Assembly: GCA_018817365.1 (NCBI GenBank) | Contig: JAHISY010000084.1 | Coordinates: forward strand, 1 to 7,684 | Source: Patescibacteria group bacterium | Lineage (GTDB): Bacteria > Patescibacteriota > Gracilibacteria > JAHISY01 | Reading direction: 5' to 3' | DNA length: 7,684 nucleotides | Translations under genes and position numbers: made by a program | The notes under the pieces: model-generated | The model's database searches: none | Told to the model about the DNA's origin: nothing | What the model saw: the letters and a program-made list of their open reading frames with translations, nothing else | Shown: piece by piece, positions 5,432-7,684 of the stretch | How the letters are laid out: each line of letters opens with the position of its first letter | How positions within the stretch are numbered: the stretch's first letter is position 1

Positions 5432-6412
5432 ATGAAGCTTTACCATGACAAAGATGCTGATGTAAGTATCTTAAAAAACAAAACGATCGCGGTGATCGGC
5501 TACGGAGCGCAGGGTCGCGCGCAAGCTCAGATGCTGCACGATTCGAAAATGAATGTCGTGGTCGGCGTGCGGTTGAATGGACCGTCGGCAAAATTGGCAA
5601 AAAAAGATGGTTTGAAAGTTGCTTCAATCGCAGATGCCGCGAAAAAAGCGGATATCATCCACATTTTGATTCCCGATGAAGTGCAGCGGGAAGTCTACGA
5701 GAAAGAGATTGCGAAATTCGTGACGGCGGGCAAAACGCTTTCCTTCTCGCACGGCTTTTCGATTGTTTTCAAAAGAATCAAACCGCCGCGCGGCGTGAAT
5801 ATAATCATGGTCGCGCCGAAATGTCCGGGTACGGAAGAGCGGAAATGTTATCTCGCAGGATTCGGCGTGCCCGCGTTGATTTGCGTGGAGCGGAATGAAG
5901 ACGGCGATGCGAAAAAAATCGCGCTCGCAATGGCAAAAGCGATGTTTTTCACAAAGGCGGGAGTGCTCGAAGGAACTTTCGCGCAGGAAGCTTTCGAAGA
6001 TTTATTCGGTGAGCAGACAGTTTTGTGCGGCGGAATGGCGGAGCTGATCAAAGCCGGTTTCGAAGCACTCGTGGAAGCAGGCTACCCGCCCGAGTTGGCT
6101 TATTTCGAATGTTTGCACGAAACAAAACTTATTATGGATTTGATTTACGAAGGCGGCATCGCGCGGATGTACGAGGTGGTAAGTAATACCGCCGAGTGGG
6201 GCGGACGCACAGTCGGTCCGAAAATTATCGACAAAAGCGTGAAACAGCGAATGAAGGTCGCGTTGAAAGATATTGAAAGCGGAAAATTCGCGCGAGGGTG
6301 GATGCAAGAGTGCGCGAGCGGAATGAAACGGATGAAAAAACTCCGCGCAGAAGAAAAGAAGCACCCGATTGAAAAAGTCGGCGCGAAGATTCGAAAGTTA
6401 TTTGAACGCTAA
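5432..6412 (+). CDS. ilvC: Ketol-acid reductoisomerase, class I length
   Basis: The enzyme isomerises and reduces acetolactate or acetohydroxybutyrate to the dihydroxy acid, using NADPH and two Mg2+, the step after IlvBN. The Rossmann motif is GYGAQG (23-28). Arg47 and Ser52 in the loop VGVRLNGPSAKL are placed to hold the NADPH 2'-phosphate. The catalytic set is complete: His107 in SHGFSI, Lys130 in APKCPG, Asp190 and Glu194 in DLFGEQ, Glu226 and Glu230 in ECLHETKLI, and Ser251 in VSNTAEWG. At 326 residues with one C-terminal knotted domain it is class I. It has KCPGTE at 130-135, where most class I enzymes have KGPGH; the same string occurs in the long E. coli-type enzyme. The ATG at 5432 follows an AT-rich leader without a Shine-Dalgarno, 39 bases after the lipoprotein stop and with no terminator between, so it may be read with the upstream genes. 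A terminator follows. Confidence 0.97.
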   Translation: MKLYHDKDADVSILKNKTIAVIGYGAQGRAQAQMLHDSKMNVVVGVRLNGPSAKLAKKDGLKVASIADAAKKADIIHILIPDEVQREVYEKEIAKFVTAGKTLSFSHGFSIVFKRIKPPRGVNIIMVAPKCPGTEERKCYLAGFGVPALICVERNEDGDAKKIALAMAKAMFFTKAGVLEGTFAQEAFEDLFGEQTVLCGGMAELIKAGFEALVEAGYPPELAYFECLHETKLIMDLIYEGGIARMYEVVSNTAEWGGRTVGPKIIDKSVKQRMKVALKDIESGKFARGWMQECASGMKRMKKLRAEEKKHPIEKVGAKIRKLFER

Positions 6413-6436
6413 TCGAAATTATTTTTTAAAAGTTTG

Positions 6437-6458
6437 ACTTCGAGAATGAAGTTTTTTT
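6437..6458 (+). terminator. Intrinsic terminator after ilvC, possibly bidirectional
   Basis: ACTTC (6437-6441) pairs with GAAGT (6448-6452) across a GAGAAT loop, followed by T's to 6458 (seven counting the last stem base). It lies 24 bases after the ilvC stop and 16 bases before the arsR stop codon. arsR converges on ilvC from the minus strand, so the same hairpin may end both transcripts. Its minus-strand tail (CAAACTTTT) is a weaker T-tract. Confidence 0.6.
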
Positions 6459-6474
6459 CGTGTGAAAAATAAAT

Positions 6475-6747
6475 TCAAAAAAACTTTTTGGGGAAATTAC
6501 GCATTATTTTTTCATCAATAAAATAGAGGACTTCGGCATTTTTACGGCGCGCCGTTTTTTTAACCACTCCTGATTTTGTCAAAAATTTGAGGTGGTCGGA
6601 AATCGTCCCCCACGAAAATTTGGAAGAATCGACCAAACCGGTAAAGTTCATTTTTTTCTTTTCGCGCAGAATTTTGACGATACCGATGCGTGTCGGATGA
6701 GCGAATGACTTGAAAAATTGCGCCAACAAAGTATTTTCGTCGTCCAT
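6475..6747 (-). CDS. ArsR-family winged-helix transcriptional regulator, 90 aa
   Basis: A small dimeric DNA-binding repressor of the ArsR/SmtB fold. FFKSFAHPTRIGIVKIL (11-27) is the family's opening helix pair, with the hallmark HPTR. FTGLVDSSKFSWGTISDHLKFL (about 35-56) is the helix-turn-helix, with SWGTISDHLKFL as the recognition helix. KSGVVKKTARRKNAEVLYFI (58-77) is the beta wing. The protein has no cysteine at all, so the CXC-type metal site of ArsR/SmtB sensors is absent and it is unlikely to sense arsenic or cadmium that way; the signal is unknown. At 90 residues it is a minimal form. The ATG at 6747 is chosen because it follows a near-consensus promoter exactly, with essentially no leader, and a perfect palindrome lies just upstream. 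That layout points to autorepression. It converges on ilvC and diverges from the transposase gene, and no target gene sits in an obvious operon with it. Confidence 0.9.
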   Translation of the reverse strand: MDDENTLLAQFFKSFAHPTRIGIVKILREKKKMNFTGLVDSSKFSWGTISDHLKFLTKSGVVKKTARRKNAEVLYFIDEKIMRNFPKKFF

Positions 6748-6753
6748 ATTTTT

Positions 6754-6781
6754 ATTTTATTTTTTATTAGAATTTTGTCAA
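6754..6781 (-). promoter_or_regulatory. arsR promoter, predicted leaderless
   Basis: On the minus strand TTGACA (6781-6776) and TAAAAT (6759-6754) are separated by 16 bases. This is a perfect -35 and a one-mismatch -10. Only six bases (AAAAAT) separate the -10 from the ATG at 6747, so transcription should start on or within a base or two of the A of the start codon, giving a leaderless mRNA. The outer two bases of the -35 lie inside the palindrome at 6780-6807. Confidence 0.75.
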
Positions 6782-6807
6782 ATACCTATTTAGCTAAATA
6801 GGTATTT
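6780..6807. promoter_or_regulatory. Perfect 28-bp palindrome, probable ArsR operator
   Basis: The left half AAATACCTATTTAG (6780-6793) is followed directly by its exact reverse complement (6794-6807) with no spacer, 14 of 14 pairs. It overlaps the arsR -35 box, so a bound dimer would block RNA polymerase. The length and symmetry suit a winged-helix dimer. A hairpin role in RNA is less likely, because no T-tract follows on the plus strand and on the minus strand it lies upstream of the transcription start. Confidence 0.7.
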
Positions 6808-6923
6808 TCCATTTCTGGGTTTTTACAAAAAAACAAAACCGGAAAATCAGGCTTAATGAAAAAAATAGCTGCTGAAAATTGAGTAATAGGCTATCCTAAG
6901 CTCAATACTTAATTCTTTTACTT
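6808..6923. other. Intergenic leader left of the transposase; insertion-sequence end probably here
   Basis: This stretch between the palindrome and the transposase must contain the left end of the insertion sequence if the element is intact, but the right end is outside the window so the terminal repeat cannot be identified. Visible structure: GGTTTT (6818-6823) against AAAACC (6835-6840), and the longer hairpin at 6878-6906. A short frame at 6856 (eight codons, then TGA) looks incidental. Confidence 0.4.
6878..6906 (+). repeat. Imperfect inverted repeat in the transposase leader
   Basis: ATTGAG (6878-6883) pairs with CTCAAT (6901-6906), and TAGG (6887-6890) with CCTA (6895-6898), around a CTAT loop with a small internal mismatch (TAA/AG). 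It ends 18 bases before the transposase ATG. It could be an RNA hairpin that limits translation from outside transcripts, as known for some insertion sequences, or part of a transposase-binding end. No T-tract follows, so it is not an ordinary terminator. Confidence 0.45.
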
Positions 6924-7684
6924 ATGCATCAAAAAAATGTCCCCAATGTGGCAGTAAAAAGGTCAAGAAAAATGGAAAACAGAATAAGGAACAGCGGTAT
7001 CGCTGTCTAAATTGTGGTAAGTATTTCACACTCAAAGATCTCCGCTGGATTAAATCAGCATACCTCGATTACACAATCGGAAAGCAATCTCTCAAACAGT
7101 TGAAATTGAAATATGGGAAAAGTATTCCAACAATCCGCAAGTATTTCGAACAGCATTCACCCGTCACTGGAGAAGTCCGCGTTTCAAAACATCCAGTTGT
7201 GGTTATTTTAGATGCCTTCTTTTGGACACGTAGTTCGGGAGTTTTGGTGGCTCGAGCGGAAGGTCAGAATTTGATTTGGAAAGAGATTAAAAGCGAAAAG
7301 ATGGAGCACTACGAAGTGCTGCTGAATGATTTGGAAGCTCTCGGGGTTCAGTCCGAAGCTTTCGTGATCGATGGCAGGCGCGGGGTGAGACAACTGCTTT
7401 TAAAGATGTTTCCTGATATTCCGATTCAGCTATGTCAATTCCACACAGTGCAGACTGTAACAAAATATCTCACCAAAAAACCTAAATTGGAAGCGGGTAA
7501 ACAGCTACGGAAGATCGCGCTTGAATTGAAATTCTGCGGAAGAATTCGCTTCGCTCGCAAGATTAAAAAGTGGCAGCGGAGATGGCGCGATTTCTTGAAT
7601 GAAAAAACTTCTGACGAGAGCAAACGCGGTTGGCATTACACGCATCGAAAACTTCGAAGCGCGCATCGCAGTCTCGCGGCGAAC
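6924..7684 (+). CDS. Zinc-ribbon DDE transposase, IS256/MULE-like (3' partial, start frame broken)
   Basis: It catalyses movement of an insertion sequence. The N-terminus is a zinc ribbon, CPQC then 18 residues then CLNC (6938-7015), with the basic RYRC seen in transposase DNA-binding heads. A helix-rich segment (SAYLDYTIGKQSLKQLKLKYG...TIRKYF) follows. The catalytic core shows the first Asp in VVVILDAFFW (codon 7211), the second in FVIDGRRG (codon 7370) and the C..H pair in LCQFHTVQ, the IS256/MULE arrangement. The catalytic Glu lies past the window end. The open frame runs from 6890 to 7684 without a stop but has no ATG, GTG or TTG before the zinc ribbon. The ATG at 6924 is in another frame, which closes at a TAA at about 7008. 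A -1 slip on the run of seven A's (6931-6937) would give MHQKKCPQC, a sensible start. The cause may be a frameshift mutation, a sequencing error (eight A's expected), programmed slippage, or an ATA/ATC start. Family assignment is tentative; transposase is secure. Confidence 0.85.

Noticed and set aside
6002..6364. A 120-codon minus-strand open frame inside ilvC
   Set aside because: Fully inside a conserved enzyme gene on the other strand, with no domain features.
6856..6882. Eight-codon frame (ATG to TGA) upstream of the transposase as a leader peptide
   Set aside because: Too short, no ribosome-binding site, and no sign of coupling to the transposase start.

Overview
The window reads like a piece of a small bacterial genome, probably from the Candidate Phyla Radiation (Patescibacteria). 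This is a tentative inference. It rests on short intergenic gaps, many orphan proteins, start codons with no Shine-Dalgarno sequence behind AT-rich leaders, and extended -10 promoters packed against terminators. TGA is used as a stop (301-303) and no reading frame needs TGA as a sense codon, which argues against the Gracilibacteria/Absconditabacteria code 25. ilvN, ilvC and the two genes between them are moderate in GC, while the orphan genes at 296-2339 are clearly AT-richer.

Layout from left to right, plus strand unless stated. (1) 1-303 is an open frame that starts as a MazF-type toxin and, after about 40 codons, continues as what looks like the C-terminal tail of DnaK. It is a chimera, either a real recombination scar or an assembly join. 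(2) 296-2339 holds three AT-rich orphan genes: a 209-residue soluble protein, a 184-residue four-helix membrane protein and a 240-residue soluble protein. The gaps downstream of them carry a repeated motif, a hairpin plus T-tract that runs directly into an extended -10 (TGCTAAAAT). It is complete twice and partial once. (3) 2433-6412 holds ilvN (acetolactate synthase regulatory subunit), two tandem paralogous cell-surface proteins (one membrane-anchored, one lipoprotein), and ilvC (ketol-acid reductoisomerase), followed by a terminator. (4) 6475-6747, minus strand, is a small cysteine-free ArsR-family regulator. It has a near-consensus promoter whose predicted start coincides with the ATG, and a perfect 28-bp palindrome overlapping its -35 box. 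(5) 6924-7684 is the 5' two thirds or so of a zinc-ribbon DDE transposase (IS256/MULE-like), cut by the window end. Its zinc ribbon is out of frame with the only nearby ATG unless a one-base slip happens on a seven-A run.

How the genes fit together: ilvN and ilvC act at successive steps of valine/isoleucine/leucine synthesis, but ilvB and ilvD are not in the window. The exported paralogs between them have no evident metabolic link. The arsR gene converges on ilvC and diverges from the transposase, so it most likely regulates itself and perhaps something outside the window. I found no tRNA, rRNA, CRISPR array or riboswitch. The strongest leads are the arsR palindrome with its leaderless promoter, the terminator/promoter repeat, the MazF-DnaK chimera, the transposase frame break and the paralogous surface-protein pair.
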